From an uncultured Rhodobacterales bacterium (GTDB taxonomy: Bacteria; Pseudomonadota; Alphaproteobacteria; Rhodobacterales; Rhodobacteraceae): a stretch of DNA of 64,000 bases. The notes under the pieces are model-generated. The model was not told where the DNA came from. It did no database searches and saw only the letters and a list, made by a program, of their open reading frames with translations. The stretch spans positions 46,230 to 110,229 of the forward strand of contig CAIQOV010000033.1 of the NCBI GenBank assembly GCA_903873585.1, given 5' to 3'. Shown one piece after another: positions 52,183 through 60,919 of this stretch (its first letter is position 1; every line of letters starts with the position of its first letter). A program made the translations under genes and the position numbers.

Positions 52183-53712
52183 TCACATCACAGCGCCCAT
52201 AGCCCACGGCACAAACTCTGCCCCGCCAAAGCCCAGTTCTTCGGACTTGGTCTGCCCGCCCGATGCCACCGTGATGAACATCTCGAATATCTCGCGGCCC
52301 TTATCTTCAAGGCTGACCCCGTCGGTGATGATGTCGCCGCAGTTGATGTCCATATCCTCGGCCATGCGGTTGTACATTTCCGAATTGGTCGCAAGTTTGA
52401 TGCAGGGCGTGGGCTTATAGCCCGAAACCGACCCGCGCCCTGTGGTGAAGACGATCAGGTTCGACCCCGACGCGATCTGCCCCGTCACCGATGCCGGATC
52501 GTAGCCGGGGCTGTCCATATAGACAAAGCCACGCTCGGTGACGGGTTCGGCGTATTTATAGACCTGCGTCAGCGGGGCCGTACCGCCTTTGGCCACTGCG
52601 CCCAGCGATTTTTCCAAGATCGTGGTTAGCCCGCCCTTTTTGTTGCCGGGGGATGGGTTGTTGTCCATCTCGCCGCCCAAGCGTGCGGTGTAGTCTTCCC
52701 ACCACTTGATGCGCTCGACAATCTTTTCACCCACCTCTTGGCTAACGGCACGACGGGTGAGCAGGTGTTCTGCGCCGTAAATCTCGGGCGTTTCTGACAG
52801 GATTGTCGTACCGCCATGCGCCACCAACAGGTCAGACGCCGCCCCCAAAGCTGGGTTGGCGGTGATGCCCGAATAGCCATCAGACCCGCCGCATTGCATG
52901 CCGACCATCAGATGCTCTAACCCCGCAGGCTCGCGCTTGTGTTCGTTGGCCATGACGGCCATTTCTTTCAGCACCGCCACGCCGCGTTCAATCGAACGGC
53001 GCGTGCCGCCGACGTCTTGGATTGTCATATGGCGAAAGTTGCCATCGCTGCGCAGGCGGTCAAGGCCGATCAGGTTGCCCACCTGCAACACCTCGCAGCC
53101 CAGTCCCACCAGCAGAATGCCGCCAAAGTTCGGGTTGCGGGCATAGCCTTGCAGGGTGCGAAACAAGGTGGCGTAGCCTTCGTCTTTTCCGCTCATCCCG
53201 CAGCCCGTGCCGTGCACAATCGGCACCACGCCGTCGATGTTGGGGAAGTCTTTCAGCCAGCCCTCGCGTTCGACCGCTTCGGCGATGAACTTCGCGACCG
53301 AGCCTGAACAATTGACCGAGGTCAGGATGCCCAGATAATTCCGCGTCCCATATTTGCCGTCAGCCCTAGGATAGCCCATGAAGGTACGCTTTTGCGTGAC
53401 CACCGGCTGCGGGTTGCTTTCGCTGGCATAGGCATAGTCGGTGCTATGCGCGCCCATGCCCAGATTATGGGTGTGAATATGGGCACCTGCTGCGATGTCT
53501 TGGGTTGCATCGCCGATGATCTGGCCATAGCGGATCACCTGCGCGCCGGTGGGAATGTCTACCGTGGCAATCTTGTGCCCGCGCGGCACGGCTTGGGCTA
53601 AGGGCGCTGATAGTTCTGGGACAACTGCCCCAGCGCTCAGATCTTTAAGGGCTATGATCACATTATCGGTCGGATGCAGGCGGATCACGGAATGGGTGTT
53701 GGGAATGTTCAT
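52183..53712 (-). CDS. UxaA family sugar-acid dehydratase
   Basis: A 509-residue protein of the altronate/galactarate dehydratase family. The N-terminal SAF domain covers residues 1-90 (NVIIALKDLSAGAVV, ATVDIPTGAQVIRYGQIIG). The catalytic C-terminal domain starts near residue 115 (FMGYPRADGKYGTRNYLGI), with VHGTGCGMSGKDEG and MVGMQCGGSDGYSG as conserved Fe-binding segments. Family members dehydrate D-altronate, galactarate or other sugar acids. Here, beside a fuconolactonase-like enzyme and aldose dehydrogenase, it is the probable sugar-acid dehydratase of the cluster. The start MNIPNTHSV is ATG 53712. Confidence 0.88.
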   Translation of the reverse strand: MNIPNTHSVIRLHPTDNVIIALKDLSAGAVVPELSAPLAQAVPRGHKIATVDIPTGAQVIRYGQIIGDATQDIAAGAHIHTHNLGMGAHSTDYAYASESNPQPVVTQKRTFMGYPRADGKYGTRNYLGILTSVNCSGSVAKFIAEAVEREGWLKDFPNIDGVVPIVHGTGCGMSGKDEGYATLFRTLQGYARNPNFGGILLVGLGCEVLQVGNLIGLDRLRSDGNFRHMTIQDVGGTRRSIERGVAVLKEMAVMANEHKREPAGLEHLMVGMQCGGSDGYSGITANPALGAASDLLVAHGGTTILSETPEIYGAEHLLTRRAVSQEVGEKIVERIKWWEDYTARLGGEMDNNPSPGNKKGGLTTILEKSLGAVAKGGTAPLTQVYKYAEPVTERGFVYMDSPGYDPASVTGQIASGSNLIVFTTGRGSVSGYKPTPCIKLATNSEMYNRMAEDMDINCGDIITDGVSLEDKGREIFEMFITVASGGQTKSEELGFGGAEFVPWAMGAVM

Positions 53713-53762
53713 AGGCTCAAGACCTTTTCTTCGGCGCCACAGCACAGCGCAGGGCAGGGTGG

Positions 53763-53800
53763 TTGACAGGCGCAAGGCCCCAGCTAACATGTTAGTATGC
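53763..53800 (+). promoter_or_regulatory. GntR gene promoter with palindromic operator
   Basis: TTGACA (53763-53768) and TAACAT (53785-53790) are spaced 16 bases. The -10 lies in the perfect palindrome CTAACATGTTAG (53784-53795), extended as GCTAACATGTTAGTATG. The same element recurs at 57480-57496. Repression by the adjacent GntR protein is likely. Confidence 0.6.
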
Positions 53801-53832
53801 AAGACGCCCCGCGCCAAGCCCCAGAAGTGCCC

Positions 53833-54546
53833 ATGCCAGAGGTGCAGTTGCCCCCGCGCAAACCCCTGCGCCCATTGGACGCCTTTGCCGGATCTCTGGC
53901 GCAGCGCGTCTATGCCAGCCTGCGCGAGGCGATCTTGTCGATGTCCTTCCGTCCCGGCGACATCCTGCGCAAGCCAGAGGTTTGCGCGCAACTGGGTGTG
54001 TCACGCTCGCCGGTGTCAGAGGCGGTGACGCGCTTGGCTGTGGAACATCTGGTGCGCATCGTGCCGCAAGCGGGCACCTATGTGGCGCGCTTTTCGCTGG
54101 CTGAGGTTCGTGAGGGGGCGTTCTTGCGTGAGGCGCTGGAACTCGCTGCCGTGGAAAAGGTGGCCCAGACCATCACCGATGATGAATTGACCCAGCTGCG
54201 CCACAACCTGCGCCTTCAACAGGGATTGCTGGAAGATCACGATTTTGACGGCTTTTACCAAACCGATGCCGCCATGCACGAGTTGATCTTAACTTTCACC
54301 GGCTACCGCCGTGTGGCGGCTTTGGCCGATACATCCTGGGTGCATGTCAACCGCGCGCGCCAGTTGATCTTGCCTGCGCCGGGGCGGGTGCAATCGACCT
54401 ATGCCGAGCACCAAGCGATTTTGGCGGCGATTGAAACGCGCGATCCCGTGGCGGCGCGTGCGGCGACGCGCTTGCATTTGGGGCGACTTATAGGCTTTCT
54501 GGAACCCTTGGCGCTGGCGCGCCCCGATCTGTTCGAACCTGACTAG
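53833..54546 (+). CDS. GntR family (FCD type) transcriptional regulator
   Basis: A 237-residue regulator. The winged helix spans about residues 15-80 (SLAQRVYASLREAILSMSFR, CAQLGVSRSPVSEAV). The C-terminal FCD effector domain has EGAFLREALELAAVEKV, DAAMHELILTF and EHQAILAAIETRDP, with the Asp/His metal ligands typical of sugar-acid responsive members. I prefer the ATG at 53833: another at 53797 lies within the operator motif and would leave no leader. It is divergent from the UxaA gene and probably controls the whole sugar cluster. Confidence 0.88.
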   Translation: MPEVQLPPRKPLRPLDAFAGSLAQRVYASLREAILSMSFRPGDILRKPEVCAQLGVSRSPVSEAVTRLAVEHLVRIVPQAGTYVARFSLAEVREGAFLREALELAAVEKVAQTITDDELTQLRHNLRLQQGLLEDHDFDGFYQTDAAMHELILTFTGYRRVAALADTSWVHVNRARQLILPAPGRVQSTYAEHQAILAAIETRDPVAARAATRLHLGRLIGFLEPLALARPDLFEPD

Positions 54547-54552
54547 GATATC

Positions 54553-55518
54553 ATGATTCCCAACCGCCCCCGCTATGCCGCCCGCTTGAACGCGTTCAAG
54601 CTGGGCCTAAAGAACCCCACCGTGCCCGACCTTTTGGCGCGCATTGCCGAGGTGCCGGGGATCGACGCCGCCGATCTGAACTTTCCCGACCATTTCGAGG
54701 GCATCCCCCCCGCCACCCTGTCGCGCATCATGGCCGACCACGGCATTGCGCTGAACGGAGTGGCGATGCGCTATTACACCGACCCCGGCTTTCGCCTTGG
54801 GGCGTTTAGCAACCCCGACGCCAAGGTGCGCCAAGCCGCCGTCGATATCACCAAGCGCGGCTTGGATGCGATGGCGGAAATGGGCGGCAAAGTGATGACG
54901 CTGTGGATGGGCCAAGACGGCGTGGATTACGCCTTTCAGGGCAATTACGCGCGGATGTGGGACGACAGTCTGGAATGCTTGGCACAGGTGTGTGACCATA
55001 ACCCTGCGGTTGATGTGTCCTTGGAATACAAACCCAACGAACCGCGCGCCTTCTCGTTGATGCCCGATATTGCCACCAACCTTCTGGCGATCAAAGAGTT
55101 GGGCCGCGCCAACACCGGCATCACGCTCGACTTCTGCCATGTGCTGTTCGCAGGCGAAATCCCCGCGCAATCGGCACAACTGGCGGGGCGCTATGCGCGC
55201 ATCTTGGGCGTGCATTTGAACGATGGCTACGGCAAGCGCGATGATGGGTTGATGGTGGGGTCTGTCCACCCGATGCAGACATTGGAATTGTTCGTGGAAC
55301 TGGACCGCCAAGCCTATGACGGCGTGATCTATTTTGACACCTTCCCCGATCATTCCGGCCTGAACCCTGTGGCAGAGGCTGCGGCGAATGTGATGATGAC
55401 TGACCGTTTGCGCGCCACAGCCAAGCGTTTGTCATCAGATGCAGCGCTTGGTCGTGCGACAGCGGTGCAAGATGCCGCTGCGGCGATGCAGGCTGTGGCA
55501 GCACAGTTGTATCGCTAA
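54553..55518 (+). CDS. Sugar isomerase/epimerase, TIM-barrel (AP-endonuclease 2/xylose isomerase-like)
   Basis: A 321-residue TIM-barrel protein. Segments that fit a metal-dependent sugar isomerase are VSLEYKPNEPRAFS (metal-binding Glu near residue 158), GITLDFCHVLFAGE (Asp/His near 195), VHLNDGYGKRDDGLM (His/Asp near 223) and VIYFDTFPDHSGLN. It resembles the rhamnose-isomerase-like or tagatose-epimerase branch, acting on a ketose/aldose pair. It follows the GntR gene by six bases and should be co-regulated. Together with the FGGY kinase it could open a phosphorylative branch; substrate unknown. Confidence 0.8.
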   Translation: MIPNRPRYAARLNAFKLGLKNPTVPDLLARIAEVPGIDAADLNFPDHFEGIPPATLSRIMADHGIALNGVAMRYYTDPGFRLGAFSNPDAKVRQAAVDITKRGLDAMAEMGGKVMTLWMGQDGVDYAFQGNYARMWDDSLECLAQVCDHNPAVDVSLEYKPNEPRAFSLMPDIATNLLAIKELGRANTGITLDFCHVLFAGEIPAQSAQLAGRYARILGVHLNDGYGKRDDGLMVGSVHPMQTLELFVELDRQAYDGVIYFDTFPDHSGLNPVAEAAANVMMTDRLRATAKRLSSDAALGRATAVQDAAAAMQAVAAQLYR

Positions 55519-55546
55519 GCGCGCACCTGCTGCCAGCCAAAGATTC

Positions 55547-55592
55547 GATTTTTCGCCGAAAAATCAAGAAGCCGATTTTTCGCCGAAAAATC
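55547..55592. repeat. Pair of GATTTTTCGCCGAAAAATC palindromes
   Basis: Two identical 19-base palindromes at 55547-55565 and 55574-55592 between the convergent isomerase and hydrolase genes. Each folds as a 9-bp hairpin, and the two can also pair with each other. They probably act as a bidirectional terminator and belong to the family at 34673 and 62197. Confidence 0.75.
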
Positions 55593-55598
55593 GTTTCT

Positions 55599-56432
55599 TT
55601 ACAGCCGATAAAATTGCTCGGCTGTCCGGCCGTAAACGCACGCTTGCGCATCGGGAGGCAGATGCGCGGTCAGGCTTTGTGCGGCACTTAGCCAGCCGTC
55701 ATATTCCGCGCGCAAGCGGCAGACGGGCCAATCTGATCCCCACATGATCCTCTCTGGCCCAAACACATGCAAAATATGATCCACATAGGGGCGCAGCGCA
55801 TCTACCGACCAATCGGGGTTCGCTTCGGTGATCAGGGCCGAGAATTTGACGCAAGCCCCCGTCTCTCCCGCCAAGCGGGCCATGCCTTCGGCCCAAAAGG
55901 TAAAGTTGGCCGCGTTGTGGTCACGGATTTGCGGCTTCATGCAGTGGTCAATCACCACGCGCAACTTGGGATAGCGCTTCAGGATCGTCAGGAAATTGGC
56001 CAAATGGCGCGGAAAGCCCAAGGCGTCAAACGTCAGGTCTAGGTCGGCAAGGGCACTGTAGCCCCATTGCACATCCGCGCGCAGCATCCAATTGTCGTCG
56101 GGAATGTCTTGGATCATCGGGCGCACGCCCTTGAACTTGGGATGGGATTTCAGGCGTTCTAGAACCTTCACATCAGCGGGGTTTTCGAAATCAACCCAGC
56201 CCACCACGCCCTTGATAAAGTCTGACGCATCGGCCAGCCCCAGCATATATTCCGTTTCAGCTACGGTGGCTGCGGCTTGCACCAAAACCGTACCGTCAAT
56301 CTGGTGGCGGGCCAAACTGGCTGTCAGGTCGGCAGGGCGGTAGACCAGATCCAGCACGGGGTCGCCCTTGGGCATCCAGTCATAATCGCCGCGCGCGGGG
56401 TTCCAGAAATGTTGGTGGCTGTCGATTTTCAT
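55599..56432 (-). CDS. L-fuconolactonase-like amidohydrolase
   Basis: A 277-residue member of the amidohydrolase 2 (COG3618) family. The metal motif DSHQHFWNP is at residues 4-12; VIDHCMKPQI (near residue 168), CVKFSALITEA (near 200) and MWGSDWPVCRL near 234 complete the barrel motif set. Family members hydrolyse sugar 1,4- or 1,5-lactones, e.g. L-fucono-1,5-lactone. The ATG overlaps the stop of the dehydrogenase gene upstream (ATGA), matching successive steps: aldose to lactone to acid. The exact sugar cannot be fixed from sequence. Confidence 0.88.
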   Translation of the reverse strand: MKIDSHQHFWNPARGDYDWMPKGDPVLDLVYRPADLTASLARHQIDGTVLVQAAATVAETEYMLGLADASDFIKGVVGWVDFENPADVKVLERLKSHPKFKGVRPMIQDIPDDNWMLRADVQWGYSALADLDLTFDALGFPRHLANFLTILKRYPKLRVVIDHCMKPQIRDHNAANFTFWAEGMARLAGETGACVKFSALITEANPDWSVDALRPYVDHILHVFGPERIMWGSDWPVCRLRAEYDGWLSAAQSLTAHLPPDAQACVYGRTAEQFYRL

Positions 56433-57457
56433 GCCAAGGCCCCTGTCGGTGCGTCTTGGCGCATCAGGCCTTGGGCTTTTAGATCGTCCCATAGGGCAGG
56501 GGGAATGGTTGCACTTGCTGCGCGCACATTCGCGTCAACCTCGGCCACACCTTGCCCCCCGGGGATGATCGAGACGACCGACGGATGCAGCAGCGGGAAC
56601 TGGAAGGCGGCATCCACCAGCCGCACCTTATGCGCCAAACAGACGGCTTCGATCTTGGCCACTTTCGCCAAGACCCAATCCGGCGCGGGGTTATAGTTGT
56701 AAAACGCGCCGGGTCGCGCGCCTGTGGCCAAAACGCCAGAGTTATACGGCCCGCCGATCACCACGCCCACGCCGCGCGACACGCAAAGCGGCAAGAAACT
56801 GTCCAGCGCCTCTTGCTCAAGCAAAGTATAGCGGCCCGCCAGCAGGAAGATGTCAAAATCCCCGCGCTCTACCAGCCACTGTGCGGGTTGCCATTCGTTG
56901 ATCCCAGCCCCAAAGCCCCGGATCACGCCTTGGTCGCGCAGGGCGACCAGCGCTTTGTAGCCGCTGGCCATGAACTCATCCAAGCGGGCCTGCATCGCCT
57001 CGGCCGAACCGTGAGTGAAAATGTCCAGATCATGGGCATAGATCAGGTCGATCCGGTCAAGGCCGGTGCGTTCAAGGCTGAATTCCACTGACCGCATCAC
57101 GCCGTCATAGGAATAGTCGAAAATCTCTTTGCGGTTGGGCACATCAAACCATTTGCCAATCCCGTCACGCTCTTCGCCCTTGCGCGTGGGTCGCAGCAAG
57201 CGCCCGACCTTGGAGGACACGATAAACCCCGACCGCCCCGCCAAGGCGCGGTTCAGGCGGGTTTCTGACTGCCCCAGCCCATACAGCGGCGCTGTGTCAA
57301 AATATCGCACCCCTGCCGCCCAAGCGCGGGTCATGGTATCATGCGCCTCATCGCCCGAAACGGGCCGATACAGCCCGCCAATGGGGGCCGTGCCAAAGCC
57401 CAGTTCGGTAAACTGCAAGGCCCCTTTGCCCAAACGATCCCAGACCCGTGTCTTCAA
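56429..57457 (-). CDS. Aldo/keto reductase, aldose (L-fucose-type) 1-dehydrogenase
   Basis: A 342-residue barrel oxidoreductase. The catalytic Asp/Tyr are in RYFDTAPLYGLGQSE near residue 41-55, Lys in FIVSSKVGRLLRP and His in LIYAHDLDIF. The NAD(P)-binding end is present as PGGQGVAEVDANVRA. The type is that of D-threo-aldose/L-fucose dehydrogenase. I select a TTG start at 57457 (M)KTRVWD, since GGGGAG lies six bases upstream and family proteins begin so; an ATG at 57487 lies in the operator. It works with the lactonase downstream. Confidence 0.88.
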   Translation of the reverse strand: MKTRVWDRLGKGALQFTELGFGTAPIGGLYRPVSGDEAHDTMTRAWAAGVRYFDTAPLYGLGQSETRLNRALAGRSGFIVSSKVGRLLRPTRKGEERDGIGKWFDVPNRKEIFDYSYDGVMRSVEFSLERTGLDRIDLIYAHDLDIFTHGSAEAMQARLDEFMASGYKALVALRDQGVIRGFGAGINEWQPAQWLVERGDFDIFLLAGRYTLLEQEALDSFLPLCVSRGVGVVIGGPYNSGVLATGARPGAFYNYNPAPDWVLAKVAKIEAVCLAHKVRLVDAAFQFPLLHPSVVSIIPGGQGVAEVDANVRAASATIPPALWDDLKAQGLMRQDAPTGALA

Positions 57458-57497
57458 TTGCAACTCCCCATGCTGCGTGGCTAACATGCTAGTATGA
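57458..57497 (+). promoter_or_regulatory. Divergent promoter with second GntR-type operator
   Basis: On the plus strand TTGCAA (57458) and TAACAT (57482-57487) are 18 bases apart. The -10 lies in CTAACATGCTAGTATG (57481-57496), identical to the element at the GntR gene except one base. It lies between the aldose dehydrogenase and BtpA genes and so could control both operons. Confidence 0.6.
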
Positions 57498-57541
57498 ATC
57501 GGAAGGCTTGTGCAGCCATTTACGGCACATCGGGGGGGAAG

Positions 57542-58354
57542 ATGCGAAATTTTGCAAAGGTGTTTGGCCAGACCAAACCGGTGATCGGGATGGTCCATCT
57601 GGGGGCCTTGCCCGGAAGCCCGCTTTATGACGAAAAGGCTGGCATTGCGGGTTTGCTGACAGGGGCGCGGGCTGACCTGATGGCGCTGCAAGCGGCGGGG
57701 TTTGATGCCGTGATGTTTGGCAATGAGAACGATCGGCCCTATGAGTTTGCGGTTGATACCGCCTCGACCGCCACAATGGCCGCTGTGATCGGCGCGCTGC
57801 GGTCAGAGATCACGGTGCCCTTTGGCGTGAACGTGCTGTGGGATCCCATGGCGACCGTGGCGCTTGCCGCCGCCACCGGCGCGCATTTTGTGCGTGAGAT
57901 TTTCACCGGCACCTACGCCAGCGACATGGGCCCGTGGACCCCCAACGCTGGTGCCGCCATGCGCTACCGCAACCGCCTTGGGCGCTGTGATCTGGCTATG
58001 CTGTACAACGTCAGCGCTGAGTTTGCCGATAGCCTAGACCGCAGGCCCTTGGCCGACCGCGCGCGTTCGGCGGTGTTCTCGTCTATCCCCGATGCGGTGC
58101 TGGTTTCAGGTGCGATCACGGGCGAGGCTGCGGCGATGAGCGATCTTGAAGCCGTCAAGCGCGTGCTGCCCGACACACCGGTTTTGGCCAACACCGGCGT
58201 CAAACATTCCACCATCGCCGATGTGCTGCGCGCCGCTGATGGCTGCGTGGTTGGATCAGCGCTGAAATACGACGGCCACACATGGAACGCGATTGACCCT
58301 GACCGCGCTTTGGACTTTATGGCCAAGGCCCGCGCCGCACGGGGCGGTAAATGA
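57542..58354 (+). CDS. BtpA/SgcQ family protein
   Basis: A 270-residue TIM-barrel protein. The N-terminus KPVIGMVHLGALPGSPLYD (near residues 10-28) and FVREIFTGTYASDMGPW are diagnostic of BtpA/SgcQ. Cyanobacterial BtpA was linked to photosystem I biogenesis, but most bacterial members, such as E. coli SgcQ, are in sugar operons and have no established reaction. I use the ATG at 57542 because the earlier ATG at 57494 lies inside the operator motif. Its stop overlaps the M42 gene by four bases. Confidence 0.87.
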   Translation: MRNFAKVFGQTKPVIGMVHLGALPGSPLYDEKAGIAGLLTGARADLMALQAAGFDAVMFGNENDRPYEFAVDTASTATMAAVIGALRSEITVPFGVNVLWDPMATVALAAATGAHFVREIFTGTYASDMGPWTPNAGAAMRYRNRLGRCDLAMLYNVSAEFADSLDRRPLADRARSAVFSSIPDAVLVSGAITGEAAAMSDLEAVKRVLPDTPVLANTGVKHSTIADVLRAADGCVVGSALKYDGHTWNAIDPDRALDFMAKARAARGGK

Positions 58355-59436
58355 CCGCCCGCCTGCGCGCCGATCTTAAGGCGCTGATGCTGATCCCCGG
58401 CCTGTCGGGCCATGAAGAACGCGTTGCCGCTTGGCTGCGCGCCGAATTGAACGCCTTGGGCCTGCCCAACCGCACCGACCGTTTGGGCAATCTGATTGCG
58501 ACGATCCAAGGGGATCCGGCTAAGCCTGCGGTCATGATCTTCACCCATATGGACCAGTTGGGCTTTTTTGTGCGCAAGATCGAGGCGGACGGCCTGATCA
58601 GGGTTGAACGCATGGGCGGTGTCAGCGAACGCGCTATGGCGGCACAAGAGGTGACATTGTGCGGCGCTGCGGGTGATGTTGCGGGCATCATCATGAACAA
58701 GGCCCACCACGCCACCACGCCGGAAGAAAAGTACAAAGTCCTGACCACCCCCGAAATCCGCATTGATACCGGCCACGGCAGCAAAGCCGCTGTCGAGGCG
58801 GCAGGCATTCGCATCGGCACACCCGTGGTCTATGCCCCGCGCGTGATCGAGCTTGCGGGCGAACGTGTTGCGGGCACCTCGGTCGACGACCGCGCTGGCT
58901 GTGCCGCCCTGTTGGATCTTGCCCGTGCCCGCAAGGGCCGCGATGGGCCAACGCTGCATCTGGTCTGGTCAGTGCAAGAAGAATTCAACCTGCGCGGCGC
59001 GGTTGTGGCCGCCCAAAACCTGCACCCCGACATTGCCATTCAGATTGACCTGATGCTTGCCACCGACACGCCCGACATGGCAGATCGCGGCGAGATGGTG
59101 ATGGGCGGCGGGCCGGGGATCAGCCTGTATTCGTTCCACGGGCGCGGCACGTTGAACGGGGTGATCCCGCATCCGGCATTGGTGTCTTTGATGGAAAACA
59201 CGGCGCAAGCCCTGTCTTTGCCCCTGCAACGCTCTGCCCAAGTGGGGGTGCTGACCGACCTAAGCTATGTGCAACTTTTGGGGGACGGTGTGGCATCCAT
59301 CGACGTGGGCTTTCCCATGCGCCATTCGCATTCCACCATCGAATGCTGCGATCTGCGCGATCTGGCAGGCTTGGTGCGCCTGCTTGACGGCGCGCTAGAC
59401 CGCATCCCCGCCGCAATGAAACTGGAGCGTGACTGA
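58351..59436 (+). CDS. M42 family metallohydrolase, SgcX-like
   Basis: A 361-residue zinc/cobalt hydrolase of the M42 glutamyl aminopeptidase/endoglucanase family. Metal ligands appear in FTHMDQLGFFV (His66, Asp68), GTSVDDRAGCAALLDL (Asp near 178), SVQEEFNLRGA (Glu pair near 211), LATDTPDMA, and MRHSHSTIE near the C-terminus. Some members are peptidases, but the family pair with BtpA/SgcQ is seen in E. coli sgcX-sgcQ, a sugar-linked operon. The ATG overlaps the BtpA gene (ATGA), so a common function is probable. Confidence 0.87.
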   Translation: MTARLRADLKALMLIPGLSGHEERVAAWLRAELNALGLPNRTDRLGNLIATIQGDPAKPAVMIFTHMDQLGFFVRKIEADGLIRVERMGGVSERAMAAQEVTLCGAAGDVAGIIMNKAHHATTPEEKYKVLTTPEIRIDTGHGSKAAVEAAGIRIGTPVVYAPRVIELAGERVAGTSVDDRAGCAALLDLARARKGRDGPTLHLVWSVQEEFNLRGAVVAAQNLHPDIAIQIDLMLATDTPDMADRGEMVMGGGPGISLYSFHGRGTLNGVIPHPALVSLMENTAQALSLPLQRSAQVGVLTDLSYVQLLGDGVASIDVGFPMRHSHSTIECCDLRDLAGLVRLLDGALDRIPAAMKLERD

Positions 59437-59437
59437 C

Positions 59438-60919
59438 ATGGCCTTAACCCTTGGCATCGACATTGGCACGTTTGAATCCAAGGGCGTCTTGGTTGACGAT
59501 ACGGGCCGCATCATCGCCCAAGCGGCCCGCGCGCATGAGATGATCGTGCCCCGTGCCGGTTGGGCCGAACATCGGGCGGAAGAAGACTGGTGGGGCGATT
59601 TTGTCTTTATCACCCGCGCTTTGCTGGCCCAATCGGGGGCCGATCCGCAAGATATCAAGTGCATTGCCGCCTCGGCCATCGGGCCGTGTATGCTGCCTTT
59701 GGACGCAGCGGGGCGCCCGTTGATGAACGGCGTGCTCTACGGCGTTGACACCCGCGCTGCCGACGAGATCGACCTTCTAAACGCCGAAATCGGGGCCGAG
59801 GCGATCTTGCACCGCTGCGGCAATGCGCTGACCTCGCAAGCGGTTGGCCCCAAGATCTTATGGCTGCGCCGTCAGCGGCCTGAAGCGTGGGCCAAGACCG
59901 CCAAGATCGTCACCGCCACCACTTATCTGACGTGGAAGCTGACCGGCCACTACGTGATCGACCATTATACCGCCGCCAACTTTGCGCCTCTTTATGACAT
60001 CGCAAAGCAAGACTGGTGCTTTGATCTGGCCGATATCTGCCCCCCCGCTATGTTACCCAACCTGATGTGGTCGGGCGAGATTGCCGGAACCGTTAGTGAA
60101 GCCGCCGCCCGCGAAACTGGCCTTGCCATCGGCACCCCCGTCACCTGCGGCACGATTGATGCGGCGGCAGAGGCGGTGTCGGTCGGCGTGGCAGAGCCGG
60201 GCGATATGATGATGATGTATGGCTCAACGATCTTTATCATCGAAATCGCCCAAAAGCGCCTGACCGACCCGCGCCTGTGGCACGCACCTTGGCTGGTGGC
60301 AGGCCAACACGCGGCGATGGCGGGGCTTGCGACCTCGGGCACGCTGACCCACTGGTTTCGCGACCAATTCGCGCGCGATCTGCCCAAAGAGACCGCCTTT
60401 GCCACGCTAACAGCAGAGGCAAACGCCACCCCGCCCGGGGCCAACGGCCTGATCTGCCTGCCCTACTTTTCAGGTGAACGCACTCCGATCCACGATTCCC
60501 ACGCCAAAGGTGCCTTCTTTGGCCTCAACCTGACCCATGATCGGGGCGCTATGTACCGCGCAGCACTGGAAGGCATAGCCGCAGCCACCCGCCACATTAC
60601 TGACACTTATGCCGAAGCAGGCAGCCCGCCGCACCGTGTGCTGGCGGTTGGGGGCGGTACCAAGAACCGGCCGTGGATGCAGGCCACGTCAGACCTGACG
60701 GGCCTAGATCAAAGCGTGTGCCACATCACCACGGGGGCCAGCTACGGCGACGCCTATCTGGCAGCGCTGGCGGTCGGGCTGGCGCAACCGGGCGATATCG
60801 CCCGGTGGAATCCGGTCGATTACGTTGTGCCCGCCCAAAGCCACGCCGCCTATGCCCGCCAATACCCGATCTTCCGCGCGCTTTACACCCAAACCAAAGA
60901 CCTGATGGCCGCGTTATGA
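59438..60919 (+). CDS. FGGY family carbohydrate kinase
   Basis: A 493-residue sugar kinase. The ATP-binding N-terminal motif is GIDIGTFESKGVLVD (residues 5-19); the substrate Asp/Glu region is in GWAEHRAEEDWW; the second FGGY domain has GLICLPYFSGERTPI, FFGLNLTHDRGAM and GGGTKNRPWMQATSDLTG. Its length fits xylulose/fuculose/erythritol kinases. I choose the ATG at 59438 with GGAG 10 bases before; a GTG at 59429 also lies in frame. It probably phosphorylates a ketose or polyol from the cluster's isomerase. The stop overlaps the creatininase-like gene. Confidence 0.9.
   Translation: MALTLGIDIGTFESKGVLVDDTGRIIAQAARAHEMIVPRAGWAEHRAEEDWWGDFVFITRALLAQSGADPQDIKCIAASAIGPCMLPLDAAGRPLMNGVLYGVDTRAADEIDLLNAEIGAEAILHRCGNALTSQAVGPKILWLRRQRPEAWAKTAKIVTATTYLTWKLTGHYVIDHYTAANFAPLYDIAKQDWCFDLADICPPAMLPNLMWSGEIAGTVSEAAARETGLAIGTPVTCGTIDAAAEAVSVGVAEPGDMMMMYGSTIFIIEIAQKRLTDPRLWHAPWLVAGQHAAMAGLATSGTLTHWFRDQFARDLPKETAFATLTAEANATPPGANGLICLPYFSGERTPIHDSHAKGAFFGLNLTHDRGAMYRAALEGIAAATRHITDTYAEAGSPPHRVLAVGGGTKNRPWMQATSDLTGLDQSVCHITTGASYGDAYLAALAVGLAQPGDIARWNPVDYVVPAQSHAAYARQYPIFRALYTQTKDLMAAL

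Noticed and set aside
57494..57541. Upstream ATG for the BtpA gene
   Set aside because: It sits inside the operator element shared with the GntR promoter and adds residues not seen at BtpA N-termini.
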